This document shows, piece after piece, positions 1-15,000 of a DNA stretch of 64,000 bases (position 1 is its first letter; the number at the start of each line of letters is the position of its first letter). The DNA comes from Diprion similis (Eukaryota; Arthropoda; Insecta; Hymenoptera; Diprionidae): NCBI RefSeq assembly GCF_021155765.1, contig NC_060117.1, forward strand, positions 3,150,501 to 3,214,500, written 5' to 3'. The notes under the pieces are model-generated. The model saw only the letters and a program-made list of their open reading frames with translations. It was not told the origin of the DNA and made no database searches. The position numbers and the translations under genes were made by a program.

Positions 1-3000
1 AAAACTGCAGATTTTCATCGTCATTTCTCTGCTGCTGGTCCTAGGCTATTTTTCATGTGTTTTCTGAGTTCCTGGGCGTCGAATGATTCTGAAAAGCTTC
101 ATACGGATCGATTCCCAGACAGAAGGTTTTTCGGCCAAAAAAAATCCAAGGCTAACCCCTTTGCATTTTTGGCGAAAATTTCGACGACTTTGAAAAGTGC
201 TGCAATTAATTCATTAGGGTACTATTCCGACGTGATTTTGCGAAAGGAATCGATTAATCGCAGTCCCGATACGCTGCGAGCAACACCTGCAAAGTTACAG
301 CCGAAAAACTGCAGATTTTCATCGTCATTTCTCTGCTGCTGGTCCTAGGCTATTTTTCATGTGTTTTCTGAGTTCCTGGGCGTCGAATTAGTCTAAAAAG
401 CGTGATACGGATCGATTCCCAGACAAAAGATTTTTCGGCTGAAAAAAATCCAAGGCTAACCCCTTAGCATTTTTGGCAAAAACTTTGACGACTTTGAAAA
501 GTGCTGCAATTAATTCTTTAGGGTACTATTTCGACGTGATTTTGCGAGAGGAATCGATTAATCGCAGTCCCGATACGCTGCGAGCAACACCTGCAACGTT
601 ACAGCCGAAAAACTGCAGATTTTCATCGTCATTTCTCTGCTGCTGGTCCTAGGCTATTTTTCATGTGTTTTTTGAGTTCCTGGGCGTCGAATTAGTCTAA
701 AAAGCGTCATACGGATCGATTCCCAGACAAAAGATTTTTCGGCCAAAAAAAATCCAAGGCTAACCCCTTTGCATTTTTGGCGAAAATTTCGACGACTTTG
801 AAAAGTGCTGCAATTAATTCTTTAGGGTACTATTCCGACGTGATTTTGCGAGAGGAATCGATTAATCGCAGTCCCGATACGCTGCGAGCAACACCTGCAA
901 AGTTACAGCCGAAAAACTGCAGATTTTCATCGTCATTTCTCTGCTGCTGGTCCTAGGCTATTTTTCATGTGTTTTCTGAGTTCCTGGGCGTCGAATTAGT
1001 CTAAAAAGGATGATACGGATCGATTCCCAGACAAAAGATTTTTCGGCTGAAAAAAATCCAAGGCTAACCCCTTTGCATTTTTGGCGAAAATTTCGACGAC
1101 TTTGAAAAGTGCTGCAATTAATTCTTTAGGGTACTATTCCGACGTGATTTTGCGAGAGGAATCGATTGATCGCAGTCCCGATACGCTGCGAGCAACACCT
1201 GCAAAGTTACAGCCGAAAAACTGCAGATTTCTGTCGTCATTTCTCTGCTGCTGGTCCTAGGCTATTTTTCATGTGTTTTTTGAGTTCCTGGGCGTCGAAT
1301 TAGTCTAAAAAGCGTCATACGGATCGATTTCCAGACAAAAGATTTTTCGGCCGAAAAAAATCCAAGGCTAACCCCTTTGCATTTTTAGCGAAAATTTCGA
1401 CGACTTTGAAAAGTGCTGCAATTAATTCTTTAGGGTACTATTCCGACGTGATTTCGCGAGAGGAATCGATTAATCGCAGTCCCGATACGCTGCGAGCAAC
1501 ACCTGCAAAGTTACAGCCGAAAAACTGCAGATTTTCATCGTCATTTCTCTGCTGCTGGTCCTAGGCTATTTATCATGTGTTTTCTGAGTTCCTGGGCGTC
1601 GAATTAGTCTACAAAGCGTCATACGGATCGATTCCCAGACAAAAGATTTTTCGGCCAAAAAAAATCCAAGGCTAACCCCTTTGCATTTTTGGCAAAAATT
1701 TCGACGACTTTGAAAAGTGCTGCAATTAGCTCTTTAGGGTACTATTCCGACGTGATTTCGCGAGAGGAATCGATTAATCGCAGTCCCGATACGCTGCGAG
1801 CAACACCTGCAAAGTTACAGCCGAAAAACTGCAGATTTTCATCGTCATTTCTCTGCTGCTGGTCCTAGGCTATTTTTCATGTGTTTTCTGAGTTCCTGGG
1901 CGTCGAATTAGTCTAAAAAGCGTCATACGGATCGATTCCCAGACAAAAGATTTTTCGGCCAAAAGAAATCCAAGGCTAACCCCTTTGCATTTTTGGCGAA
2001 AATTTCGACGACTTTGAAAAGTGCTGCAATTAATTCTTTAGGGTACTATTCCGACGTGATTTTGCGAGAGGAATCGATTAAACGCAGTCCCGATACGCTG
2101 CGAGCAACACCTGCAAAGTTACAGCCGAAAAACTGCAGATTTTCATCGTCATTTCTCTGCTGCTGGTCCTAGGCTATTTTTCATGTGTTTTCTGAGTTCC
2201 TGGGCGTCGAATGATTCTGAAAAGCTTCATACGGATCGATTCCCAGACAGAAGGTTTTTCGGCCAAAAAAAATCCAAGGCTAACCCCTTTGCATTTTTGG
2301 CGAAAATTTCGACGACTTTGAAAAGTGCTGCAATTAATTCATTAGGGTACTATTCCGACGTGATTTTGCGAAAGGAATCGATTAATCGCAGTCCCGATAC
2401 GCTGCGAGCAACACCTGCAAAGTTACAGCCGAAAAACTGCAGATTTTCATCGTCATTTCTCTGCTGCTGGTCCTAGGCTATTTTTCATGTGTTTTCTGAG
2501 TTTCTGGGCGTCGAATTAGTCTGAAAAGCGTGATACGGATCGATTCCCAGACAAAAGATTTTTCGGCTGAAAAAAATCCAAGGCTAACCCCTTTGCATTT
2601 TTGGCGAAAATTTCGACGACTTTGAAAAGTGCTGCAATTATTTCATTAGGGTACTATTCCGACGTGATTTTGCGAGAGGAATCAATTATTCGCAGTCCCG
2701 ATACGCTGCGAGCAACACCTGCAAAGTTACAGCCGAAAAACTGCAGATTTTCATCGTCATTTCTCTGCTGCTGGTCCTAGGCTATTTTTCATGTGTTTTC
2801 TGAGTTTCTGGGCGTCGAATTAGTCTAAAAAGCGTCATACGGATCGATTCCCAGACAAAAGATTTTTCGGCCAAAAAAAATCCAAGGCTAACCCCTTAGC
2901 ATTTTTGGCAAAAACTTTGACGACTTTGAAAAGTGCTGCAATTAATTCTTTAGGGTACTATTTCGACGTGATTTTGCGAGAGGAATCGATTAATCGCAGT

Positions 3001-6000
3001 CCCGATACGCTGCGAGCAACACCTGCAAAGTTACAGCCGAAAAACTGCAGATTTTCATCGTCATTTCTCTGCTGCTGGTCCTAGGCTATTTTTCATGTGT
3101 TTTTTGAGTTCCTGGGCGTCGAATTAGTCTAAAAAGCGTCATACGGATCGATTCCCAGACAAAAGATTTTTCGGCCAAAAAAAATCCAAGGCTAACCCCT
3201 TTGCATTTTTGGCGAAAATTTCGACGACTTTGAAAAGTGCTGCAATTAATTCTTTAGGGTACTATTCCGACGTGATTTTGCGAGAGGAATCGATTAATCG
3301 CAGTCCCGATACGCTGCGAGCAACACCTGCAAAGTTACAGCCGAAAAACTGCAGATTTTCATCGTCATTTCTCTGCTGCTGGTCCTAGGCTATTTTTCAT
3401 GTGTTTTCTGAGTTCCTGGGCGTCGAATTAGTCTAAAAAGGATGATACGGATCGATTCCCAGACAAAAGATTTTTCGGCTGAAAAAAATCCAAGGCTAAC
3501 CCCTTTGCATTTTTGGCGAAAATTTCGACGACTTTGAAAAGTGCTGCAATTAATTCTTTAGGGTACTATTCCGACGTGATTTTGCGAGAGGAATCGATTG
3601 ATCGCAGTCCCGATACGCTGCGAGCAACACCTGCAAAGTTACAGCCGAAAAACTGCAGATTTCTGTCGTCATTTCTCTGCTGCTGGTCCTAGGCTATTTT
3701 TCATGTGTTTTTTGAGTTCCTGGGCGTCGAATTAGTCTAAAAAGCGTCATACGGATCGATTTCCAGACAAAAGATTTTTCGGCCGAAAAAAATCCAAGGC
3801 TAACCCCTTTGCATTTTTGGCGAAAATTTCGACGACTTTGAAAAGTGCTGCAATTAATTCTTTAGGGTACTATTCCGACGTGATTTCGCGAGAGGAATCG
3901 ATTAATCGCAGTCCCGATACGCTGCGAGCAACACCTGCAAAGTTACAGCCGAAAAACTGCAGATTTTCATCGTCATTTCTCTGCTGCTGGTCCTAGGCTA
4001 TTTTTCATGTGTTTTCTGAGTTCCTGGGCGTCGAATTAGTCTAAAAAGCGTCATACGGATCGATTCCCAGACAAAAGATTTTTCGGCCAAAAGAAATCCA
4101 AGGCTAACCCCTTTGCATTTTTGGCGAAAATTTCGACGACTTTGAAAAGTGCTGCAATTAATTCTTTAGGGTACTATTCCGACGTGATTTTGGGAGAGGA
4201 ATCGATTGATCGCAGTCCCGATACGCTGCGAGCAACACCTGCAAAGTTACAGCCGAAAAACTGCAGATTTTCATCGTCATTTCTCTGCTGCTGGTCCTAG
4301 GCTATTTTTCATGTGTTTTCTGAGTTCCTGGGCGTCGAATTAGTCTAAAAAGCGTCATACGGATCGATTCCCAGACAAAAGATTTTTCGGCCAAAAAAAA
4401 TCCAAGGCTAACCCCTTTGCATTTTTGGCGAAAATTTCGACGACTTTGAAAAGTGCTGCAATTAATTCGTTAGGGTACTATTCCGACGTGATTTTGCGAG
4501 AGGAATCGATTAATCGCAGTCCCGATACGCTGCGAGCAACACCTGCAAAGTTACAGCCGAAAAACTGCAGATTTTCATCGTCATTTCTCTGCTGCTGGTC
4601 CTAGGCTATTTTTCATGTGTTTTCTGAGTTCCTGGGCGTCGAATTAGTCTGAAAAGCGTCATACGGATCGATTCCCAGACAAAAGATTTTTCGGCCAAAA
4701 AAAATCCAAGGCTAACCCCTTTGCATTTTTGGCGAAAATTTCGACGACTTTGAAAAGTGCTGCAATTAATTCTTTAGGGTACTATTCCGACGTGATTTTG
4801 CGAGAGGAATCGATTGATCGCAGTTCCGATACGCTGCGAGCAACACCTGCAAAGTTACAGCCGAAAAACTGCAGATTTTCATCGTCATTTCTCTGCTGCT
4901 GGTCCTAGGCTATTTTTCATGTGTTTTCTGAGTTCCTGGGCGTCGAATTAGTCTAAAAAGCGTCATACGGATCGATTCCCAGACAAAAGATTTTTCGGCC
5001 AAAAAAAATCCAAGGCTAACCCCTTTGCATTTTTGGCGAAAATTTCGACGACTTTGAAAAGTGCTGCAATTAATTCTTTAGGGTACTATTCCGACGTGAT
5101 TTTGCGAGAGGAATCGATGGATCGCAGTCCCGATACGCTGCGAGCAACACCTGCAAAGTTACAGCCGAAAAACTGCAGATTTTCATCGTCATTTCTCTGC
5201 TGCTGGTCCTAGGCTATTTTTCATGTGTTTTCTGAGTTCCTGGGCGTCGAATTAGTCTAAAAAGCGTCATACGGATCGATTCCCAGACAAAAGATTTTTC
5301 GGCCAAAAAAAATCCAAGGCTAACCCCTTTGCATTTTTGGCGAAAATTTCGACGACTTTGGAAAGTGCTGCAATTAATTCTTTAGGGTACTATTCCGACG
5401 TGATTTTGCGAGAGGAATCGATTGATCGCAGTCCCGATACGCTGCGAGCAACACCTGCAAAGTTACAGCCGAAAAACTGCAGATTTCTGTCGTCATTTCT
5501 CTGCTGCTGGTCCTAGGCTATTTTTCATGTGTTTTTTGAGTTCCTGGGCGTCGAATTAGTCTAAAAAGCGTCATACGGATCGATTCCCAGACAAAAGATT
5601 TTTCGGCCAAAAAAAATCCAAGGCTAACCCCTTTGCATTTTGGCGAAAATTTCGACGACTTTGAAAAGTGCTGCAATTGATTCTTTAGGGTACTGTTCCG
5701 ACGTGATTTTGCGAGAGGAATCGATTAATCGCAGTCCCGATACGCTGCGAGCAACACCTGCAAAGTTACAGCCGAAAAACTGCAGATTTTCATCGTCATT
5801 TCTCTGCTGCTGGTCCTAGGCTATTTTTCATGTGTTTTCTGAGTTCCTGGGCGTCGAATTAGTCTAAAAAGCGTCATACGGATCGATTCCCAGACAAAAG
5901 ATTTTTCGGCCAAAAAAAATCCAAGGCTAACCCCTTTGCATTTTTGGCGAAAATTTCGACGACTTTGAAAAGTGCTGCAATTAATTCTTTAGGGTACTAT

Positions 6001-9000
6001 TCCGACGTGATTTTGCGAGAGGAATCGATGGATCGCAGTCCCGATACGCTGCGAGCAACACCTGCAAAGTTACAGCCGAAAAACTGCAGATTTTCATCGT
6101 CATTTCTCTGCTGCTGGTCCTAGGCTATTTTTCATGTGTTTTCTGAGTTCCTGGGCGTCGAATTAGTCTAAAAAGCGTCATACGGATCGATTCCCAGACA
6201 AAAGATTTTTCGGCCAAAAAAAATCCAAGGCTAACCCCTTTGCATTTTTGGCGAAAATTTCGACGACTTTGGAAAGTGCTGCAATTAATTCTTTAGGGTA
6301 CTATTCCGACGTGATTTTGCGAGAGGAATCGATTGATCGCAGTCCCGATACGCTGCGAGCAACACCTGCAAAGTTACAGCCGAAAAACTGCAGATTTCTG
6401 TCGTCATTTCTCTGCTGCTGGTCCTAGGCTATTTTTCATGTGTTTTTTGAGTTCCTGGGCGTCGAATTAGTCTAAAAAGCGTCATACGGATCGATTCCCA
6501 GACAAAAGATTTTTCGGCCAAAAAAAATCCAAGGCTAACCCCTTTGGATTTTGGCGAAAATTTCGACGACTTTGAAAAGTGCTGCAATTGATTCTTTAGG
6601 GTACTGTTCCGACGTGATTTTGCGAGAGGAATCGATTAATCGCAGTCCCGATACGCTGCGAGCAACACCTGCAAAGTTACAGCCGAAAAACTGCAGATTT
6701 TCATCGTCATTTCTCTGCTGCTGGTCCTAGGCTATTTTTCATGTGTTTTCTGAGTTCCTGCGCGTCGAATTAGTCTAAAAAGCGTCATACGGATCGATTC
6801 CCAGACAAAAGATTTTTCGGCCAAAAAAAATCCAAGGCTAACCCATTTGCATTTTTGGCGAAAATTTCGACGACTATGAAAAGTGCTGCAATCAATTCTT
6901 TAGGGTACTATTCCGACGTGATTTTGCGAGAGGAATCGATTGATCGCAGTTCTGATACGCTGCGAGCAACACCTGCAAAGTTACAGCCGAAAAACTGCAG
7001 ATTTTCATCGTCATTTCTCTGCTGCTGGTCCTAGGCTATTTTTCATGTGTTTTCTGATTTCCTGGGCGTCGAATTAGTCTAAAAAGCGTCATACGGATCG
7101 ATTCCCAGACAAAAGATTTTTCGGCCAAAAAAAATCCAAGGCTAACCCATTTGCATTTTTGGCGAAAATTTCGACGACTTTGAAAAGTGCTGCAATTAAT
7201 TCTTTAGGGTACTATTCCGACGTGATTTTGCGAGAGGAATCGATTGATCGCAGTCCAGATACGCTGCGAGCAACACCTGCAAAGTTACAGCCGAAAAACT
7301 GCAGATTTCTGTCGTCATTTCTCTGCTGCTGGTCCTAGGCTATTTTTCATGTGTTTTTTGAGTTCCTGGGCGTCGAATTAGTCTAAAAAGCGTCATACGG
7401 ATCGATTCCCAGACAAAAGATTTTTCGGCCAAAAGAAATCCAAGGCTAACCCCTTTGCATTTTTGGCGAAAATTTCGACGACTTTGAAAAGTGCTGCAAT
7501 TAATTCTTTAGGGTACTATTCCGACGTGATTTTGCGAGAGGAATCGATTAATCGCAGTCCCGATACGCTGCGAGCAACACCTGCAAAGTTACAGCCGAAA
7601 AACTGCAGATTTTCATCGTCATTTCTCTGCTGCTGGTCCTAGGCTATTTTTCATGTGTTTTTTGAGTTCCTGGGCGTCGAATTAGTCTAAAAAGCGTCAT
7701 ACGGATCGATTCCCAGACAAAAGATTTTTCGGCCAAAAAAAATCCAAGGCTAACCCCTTTGCATTTTTGGCGAAAATTTCGACGACTTTGGAAAGTGCTG
7801 CAATTAATTCTTTAGGGTACTATTCCGACGTGATTTTGCGAGAGGAATCGATTGATCGCAGTCCCGATACGCTGCGAGCAACACCTGCAAAGTTACAGCC
7901 GAAAAACTGCAGATTTCTGTCGTCATTTCTCTGCTGCTGGTCCTAGGCTATTTTTCATGTGTTTTTTGAGTTCCTGGGCGTCGAATTAGTCTAAAAAGCG
8001 TCATACGGATCGATTCCCAGACAAAAGATTTTTCGGCCAAAAGAAATCCAAGGCTAACCCCTTTGCATTTTTGGCGAAAATTTCGACGACTTTGAAAAGT
8101 GCTGCAATTAATTCTTTAGGGTACTATTCCGACGTGATTTTGCGAGAGGAATCGATTAATCGCAGTCCCGATACGCTGCGAGCAACACCTGCAAAGTTAC
8201 AGCCGAAAAACTGCAGATTTTCATCGTCATTTCTCTGCTGCTGGTCCTAGGCTATTTTTCATGTGTTTTCTGAGTTCCTGGGCGTCGAATTAGTCTAAAA
8301 AGCGTCATACGGATCGATTCCCAGACAAAAGATTTTTCGGCCAAAAAAAATCCAAGGCTAACCCCTTTGCATTTTTGGCGAAAATTTCGACGACTTTGGA
8401 AAGTGCTGCAATTAATTCTTTAGGGTACTATTCCGACGTGATTTTGCGAGAGGAATCGATTGATCGCAGTCCCGATACGCTGCGAGCAACACCTGCAAAG
8501 TTACAGCCGAAAAACTGCAGATTTCTGTCGTCATTTCTCTGCTGCTGGTCCTAGGCTATTTTTCATGTGTTTTTTGAGTTCCTGGGCGTCGAATTAGTCT
8601 AAAAAGCGTCATACGGATCGATTCCCAGACAAAAGATTTTTCGGCCAAAAAAAATCCAAGGCTAACCCCTTTGCATTTTGGCGAAAATTTCGACGACTTT
8701 GAAAAGTGCTGCAATTGATTCTTTAGGGTACTGTTCCGACGTGATTTTGCGAGAGGAATCGATTAATCGCAGTCCCGATACGCTGCGAGCAACACCTGCA
8801 AAGTTACAGCCGAAAAACTGCAGATTTTCATCGTCATTTCTCTGCTGCTGGTCCTAGGCTATTTTTCATGTGTTTTCTGAGTTCCTGGGCGTCGAATTAG
8901 TCTAAAAAGCGTCATACGGATCGATTCCCAGACAAAAGATTTTTCGGCCAAAAAAAATCCAAGGCTAACCCCTTTGCATTTTTGGCGAAAATTTCGACGA

Positions 9001-12000
9001 CTTCGAAAAGTGCTGCAATTAATTCTTTAGGGTACTATTCCGACGTGATTTTGCGAGAGGAATCGATTGATCGCAGTCCCGATACGCTGCGAGCAACACC
9101 TGCAAAGTTACAGCCGAAAAACTGCAGATTTTCATCGTCATTTCTCTGCTGCTGGTCCTAGGCTATTTTTCATGTGTTTTCTGAGTTCCTGGGCGTCGAA
9201 TTAGTCTAAAAAGCGTCATACGGATCGATTCCCAGACAAAAGATTTTTCGGCCAAAAAAAATCCAAGGCTAACCCCTTTGCATTTTTGGCGAAAATTTCG
9301 ACGACTTTGAAAAGTGCTGCAATTATTTCTTTAGGGTACTATTCCGACGTGATTTTGCGAGAGGAATTGATTAATCGCAGTCCCGATACGCTGCGAGCAA
9401 CACCTGCAAAGTTACAGCCGAAAAACTGCAGATTTCTGTCGTCATTTCTCTGCTGCTGGTCCTAGGCTATTTTTCATGTGTTTTTTGAGTTCCTGGGCGT
9501 CGAATTAGTCTAAAAAGCGTCATACGGATCGATTCCCAGACAAAAGATTTTTCGGCCAAAAAAAATCCAAGGCTAACCCCTTTGCATTTTTGGCGAAAAT
9601 TTTGACGACTTTGAAAAGTGCTGCAATTAATTCTTTAGGGTACTATTCCGACGTGATATTGCGAGAGGAATCGATTAATCGCAGTCCCGATACGCTGCGA
9701 GCAACACCTGCAAAGTTACAGCCGAAAAACTGCAGATTTTCATCGTCATTTCTCTGCTGCTGGTCCTAGGCTATTTTTCATGTGTTTTCTGAGTTCCTGG
9801 GCGTCGAATTAGTCTAAAAAGCGTCATACGGATCGATTCCCAGACAAAAGATTTTTCGGCCAAAAAAAATCCAAGGCTAACCCCTTTGCATTTTTGGCGA
9901 AAATTTTGACGACTTTGAAAAGTGATGCAATTAATTCTTTAGGGTACTATTCCGACGTGATTTCGCGAGAGGAATCGATTAATCGCAGTCCCGATACGCT
10001 GCGAGCAACACCTGCAAAGTTACAGCCGAAAAACTGCAGATTTTCATCGTCATTTCTCTGCTGCTGGTCCTAGGCTATTTTTCATGTGTTTTCTGAGTTC
10101 CTGGGCGTCGAATTAGTCTAAAAAGCGTCATACGGATCGATTCCCAGACAAAAGATTTTTCGGCCAAAAAAAATCCAAGGCTAACCCCTTAGCATTTTTG
10201 GCGAAAATTTTGACGACTTTGAAAAGTGCTGCAATTAATTCTTTAGGGTACTATTTCGACGTGATTTTGCGAGAGGAATCGATTAATCGCAGTCCCGATA
10301 CGCTGCGAGCAACACCTGCAAAGTTACAGCCGAAAAACTGCAGATTTTCATCGTCATTTCTCTGCTGCTGGTCCTAGGCTATTTTTCATGTGTTTTCTGA
10401 GTTCCTGGGCGTCGAATTAGTCTAAAAAGCGTCATACGGATCGATTCCCAGACAAAAGATTTTTCGGCCAAAAAAAATCCAAGGCTAACCCCTTTGCATT
10501 TTTGGCGAAAATTTCGACGACTTTGGAAAGTGCTGCAATTAATTCTTTAGGGTACTATTCCGACGTGATTTTGCGAGAGGAATCGATTGATCGCAGTCCC
10601 GATACGCTGCGAGCAACACCTGCAAAGTTACAGCCGAAAAACTGCAGATTTTCATCGTCATTTCTCTGCTGCTGGTCCTAGGCTATTTTTCATGTGTTTT
10701 CTGAGTTCCTGGGCGTCGAATTAGTCTAAAAAGCGTCATACGGATCGATTCCCAGACAAAAGATTTTTCGGCCAAAAAAAATCCAAGGCTAACCCCTTTG
10801 CATTTTTGGCGAAAATTTCGACGACTTTGAAAAGTCCTGCAATTATTTCTTTAGGGTACTATTCCGACGTGATTTTGCGAGAGGAATCGATTAATCGCAG
10901 TCCCGATACGCTGCGAGCAACACCTGCAAAGTTACAGCCGAAAAACTGCAGATTTTCATCGTCATTTCTCTGCTGCTGGTCCTAGGCTATTTTTCATGTG
11001 TTTTCTGAGTTCCTGGGCGTCGAATTGGTCTAAAAAGCGTCATACGGATCGATTCCCAGACAAAAGATTTTTCGGCCAAAAAAAATCCAAGGCTAACCCC
11101 TTTGCATTTTTGGCGAAAATTTCGACGACTTTGAAAAGTGCAGCAATTAATTCTTTAGGGTACTATTCCGACGTGATTTTGCGAGAGGAATCGATTGATC
11201 GCAGTCCCGATACGCTGCGAGCAACACCTGCAAAGTTACAGCCGAAAAACTGCAGACTTCTGTCGTCATTTCTCTGCTGCTGGTCCTAGGCTATTTTTCA
11301 TGTGTTTTTTGAGTTCCTGGGCGTCGAATTAGTCTGAAAAGCGTCATACGGATCGATTCCCAGACAAAAGATTTTTCGGCCAAAAAAAATCCAAGGCTAA
11401 CCCCTTTGCATTTTTGGCGAAAATTTCGACGACTTTGAAAAGTGCTGCAATTATTTCTTTAGGGTACTATTCCGACGTGATTTTGCGAGAGGAATCGATT
11501 AATCGCAGTCCCGATACGCTGCGAGCAACACCTGCAAAGTTACAGCCGAAAAACTGCAGATTTTCATCGTCATTTCTCTGCTGCTGGTCCTAGGCTATTT
11601 TTCATGTGTTTTCTGAGTTCCTGGGCGTCGAATTGGTCTAAAAAGCGTCATACGGATCGATTCCCAGACAAAAGATTTTTCGGCCAAAAAAAATCCAAGG
11701 CTAACCCCTTTGCATTTTTGGCGAAAATTTCGACGACTTTGAAAAGTGCTGCAATTAATTCTTTAGGGTACTATTCCGACGTGATTTTGCGAGAGGAATC
11801 GATTGATCGCAGTCCCGATACGCTGCGAGCAACACCTGCAAAGTTACAGCCGAAAAACTGCAGATTTCTGTCGTCATTTCTCTGCTGCTGGTCCTAGGCT
11901 ATTTTTCATGTGTTTTTTGAGTTCCTGGGCGTCGAATTAGTCTAAAAAGCGTCATACGGATCGATTTCCAGACAAAAGATTTTTCGGCCGAAAAAAATCC

Positions 12001-15000
12001 AAGGCTAACCCCTTTGCATTTTTGGCGAAAATTTCGACGACTTTGAAAAGTGCTGCAATTAATTCTTTAGAGTACTATACCGACGTGATTTTGCGAGAGG
12101 AATCGATTGATCGCAGTCCCGATACGCTGCGAGCAACACCTGCAAAGTTACAGCCGAAAAACTGCAGATTTCTATCGTCATTTCTCTGCTGCTGGTTCTA
12201 GGCTATTTTTCATGTGTTTTTTGAGTTCCTGGGCGTCGAATTAGTCTAAAAAGCGTCATACGGATCGATTCCCAGACAAAAGATTTTTCGGCCAAAAAAA
12301 ATCCAAGGCTAACCCCTTTGCATTTTTGGCGAAAATTTCGACGACTTTGAAAAGTGCTGCAATTAATTCTTTAGGGTACTATTCCGACGTGATTTCGCGA
12401 GAGGAATCGATTAATCGCAGTCCCGATACGCTGCGAGCAACACCTGCAAAGTTACAGCCGAAAAACTGCAGATTTTCATCGTCATTTCTCTGCTGCTGGT
12501 CCTAGGCTATTTTTCATGTGTTTTCTGAGTTCCTGGGCGTCGAATTAGTCTAAAAAGCGTCATACGGATCGATTCCCAGACAAAAGATTTTTCGGCCAAA
12601 AAAAATCCAAGGCTAACCCCTTTGCATTTTTGGCGAAAATTTCGACGACTTTGAAAAGTGCTGCAATTAATTCTTTAGGGTACTATTCCGACGTGATTTT
12701 GCGAGAGGAATCGATTGATCGCAGTCCCGATACGCTGCGAGCAACACCTGCAAAGTTACAGCCGAAAAACTGCAGATTTCTGTCGTTATTTCTCTGCTGC
12801 TGGTCCTAGGCTATTTTTCATGTGTTTTCTGAGTTCCTGGGCGTCGAATTAGTCTAAAAAGCGTCATACGGATCGATTCCCAGACAAAAGATTTTTCGGC
12901 CAAAAAAAATCCAAGGCTAACCCCTTTGCATTTTTGGCGAAAATTTCGACGACTTTGAAAAGTGCTGCAATTAATTCTTTAGGGTACTATTCCGACGTGA
13001 TTTTGCGAGAGGAATCGATTAATCGCAGTCCCGATACGCTGCGAGCAACACCTGCAAAGTTACAGCCGAAAAACTGCAGATTTTCATCGTCATTTCTCTG
13101 CTGCTGGTCCTAGGCTATTTTTCATGTGTTTTCTGAGTTCCTGGGCGTCGAATTAGTCTAAAAAGCGTCATACGGATCGATTCCCAGACAAAAGATTTTT
13201 CGGCCAAAAAAAATCCAAGGCTAACCCCTTTGCATTTTTGGCGAAAATTTCGACGACTTTGAAAAGTGCTGCAATTAATTCTTTAGGGTACTATTCCGAC
13301 GTGATTTCGCGAGAGGAATCGATTAATCGCAGTCCCGATACGCTGCGAGCAACACCTGCAAAGTTACAGCCGAAAAACTGCAGATTTTCATCGTCATTTC
13401 TCTGCTGCTGGTCCTAGGCTATTTTTCATGTGTTTTCTGAGTTCCTGGGCGTCGAATTAGTCTAAAAAGCGTCATACGGATCGATTCCCAGACAAAAGAT
13501 TTTTCGGCCAAAAAAAATCCAAGGCTAACCCCTTTGCATTTTTGGCGAAAATTTCGACGACTTTGAAAAGTGCTGCAATTAATTCTTTAGGGTACTATTC
13601 CGACGTGATTTTGCGAGAGGAATCGATTAATCGCAGTCCCGATACGCTGCGAGCAACACCTGCAAAGTTACAGCCGAAAAACTGCAGATTTTCATCGTCA
13701 TTTCTCTGCCGCTGGTCCTAGGCTATTTTTCATGTGTTTTCTGAGTTCCTGGGCGTCGAATTAGTCTAAAAAGCGTCATACGGATCGATTCCCAGACAAA
13801 AGATTTTTCGGCCAAAAAAAATCCAAGGCTAACCCCTTTGCATTTTTGGCGAAAATTTCGACGACTTTGAAAAGTGCTGCAATTAATTCTTTAGGGTACT
13901 ATTCCGACGTGATTTTGCGAGAGGAATCGATTGATCGCAGTTCCGATACGCTGCGAGCAACACCTGCAAAGTTACAGCCGAAAAACTGCAGATTTTCATC
14001 GTCATTTCTCTGCTGCTGGTCCTAGGCTATTTTTCATGTGTTTTCTGAGTTCCTGGGCGTCGAATTAGTCTAAAAAGCGTCATACGGATCGATTCCCAGA
14101 CAAAAGATTTTTCGGCCAAAAAAAATCCAAGGCTAACCCCTTTGCATTTTTGGCGAAAATTTCGACGACTTTGAAAAGTGCTGCAATTAATTCTTTAGGG
14201 TACTATTCCGACGTGATTTTGCGAGAGGAATCGATTGATCGCAGTTCCGATACGCTGCGAGCAACACCTGCAAAGTTACAGCCGAAAAACTGCAGATTTT
14301 CATCGTCATTTCTCTGCTGCTGGTCCTAGGCTATTTTTCATGTGTTTTCTGAATTCCTGGGCGTCGAATTAGTCTAAAAAGCGTCATACCGATCGATTCC
14401 CAGACAAAAGATTTTTCGGCCAAAAAAAATCCAAGGCTAACCCCTTTGCATTTTTGGCGAAAATTTCGACGACTTTGAAAAGTGCTGCAATTAATTCTTT
14501 AGGGTACTATTCCGACATGATTTTGCGAGAGGAATCGATTGATCGCAGTTCCGATACGCTGCGAGCAACACCTGCAAAGTTACAGCCGAAAAACTGCAGA
14601 TTTCTGTCGTCATTTCTCTGCTGCTGGTCCTAGGCTATTTTTCATGTGTTTTTTGAGTTCCTGGGCGTCGAATTAGTCTAAAAAGCGTCATACGGATCGA
14701 TTCCCAGACAAAAGATTTTTCGGCCAAAAAAAATCCAAGGCTAACCCCTTTGCATTTTTGGCGAAAATTTCGACGACTTTGAAAAGTGCTGCAATTAATT
14801 CTTTAGGGTACTATTCCGACGTGATTTTGCGAGAGGAATCGATTGATCGCAGTCCCGATACGCTGCGAGCAACACCTGCAAAGTTACAGCCGAAAAACTG
14901 CAGATTTCTGTCGTTATTTCTCTGCTGCTGGTCCTAGGCTATTTTTCATGTGTTTTTTGAGTTCCTGGGCGTCGAATTAGTCTAAAAAGCGTCATACGGA

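Noticed and set aside
55..11897. 97-codon open frames in four satellite monomers (55, 2183, 10996, 11604)
   Set aside because: They are open only where the usual TAG in GAATTAGTC is mutated. The 304-bp period breaks frame between monomers, and the frame spans no conserved protein. They are by-products of the repeat.
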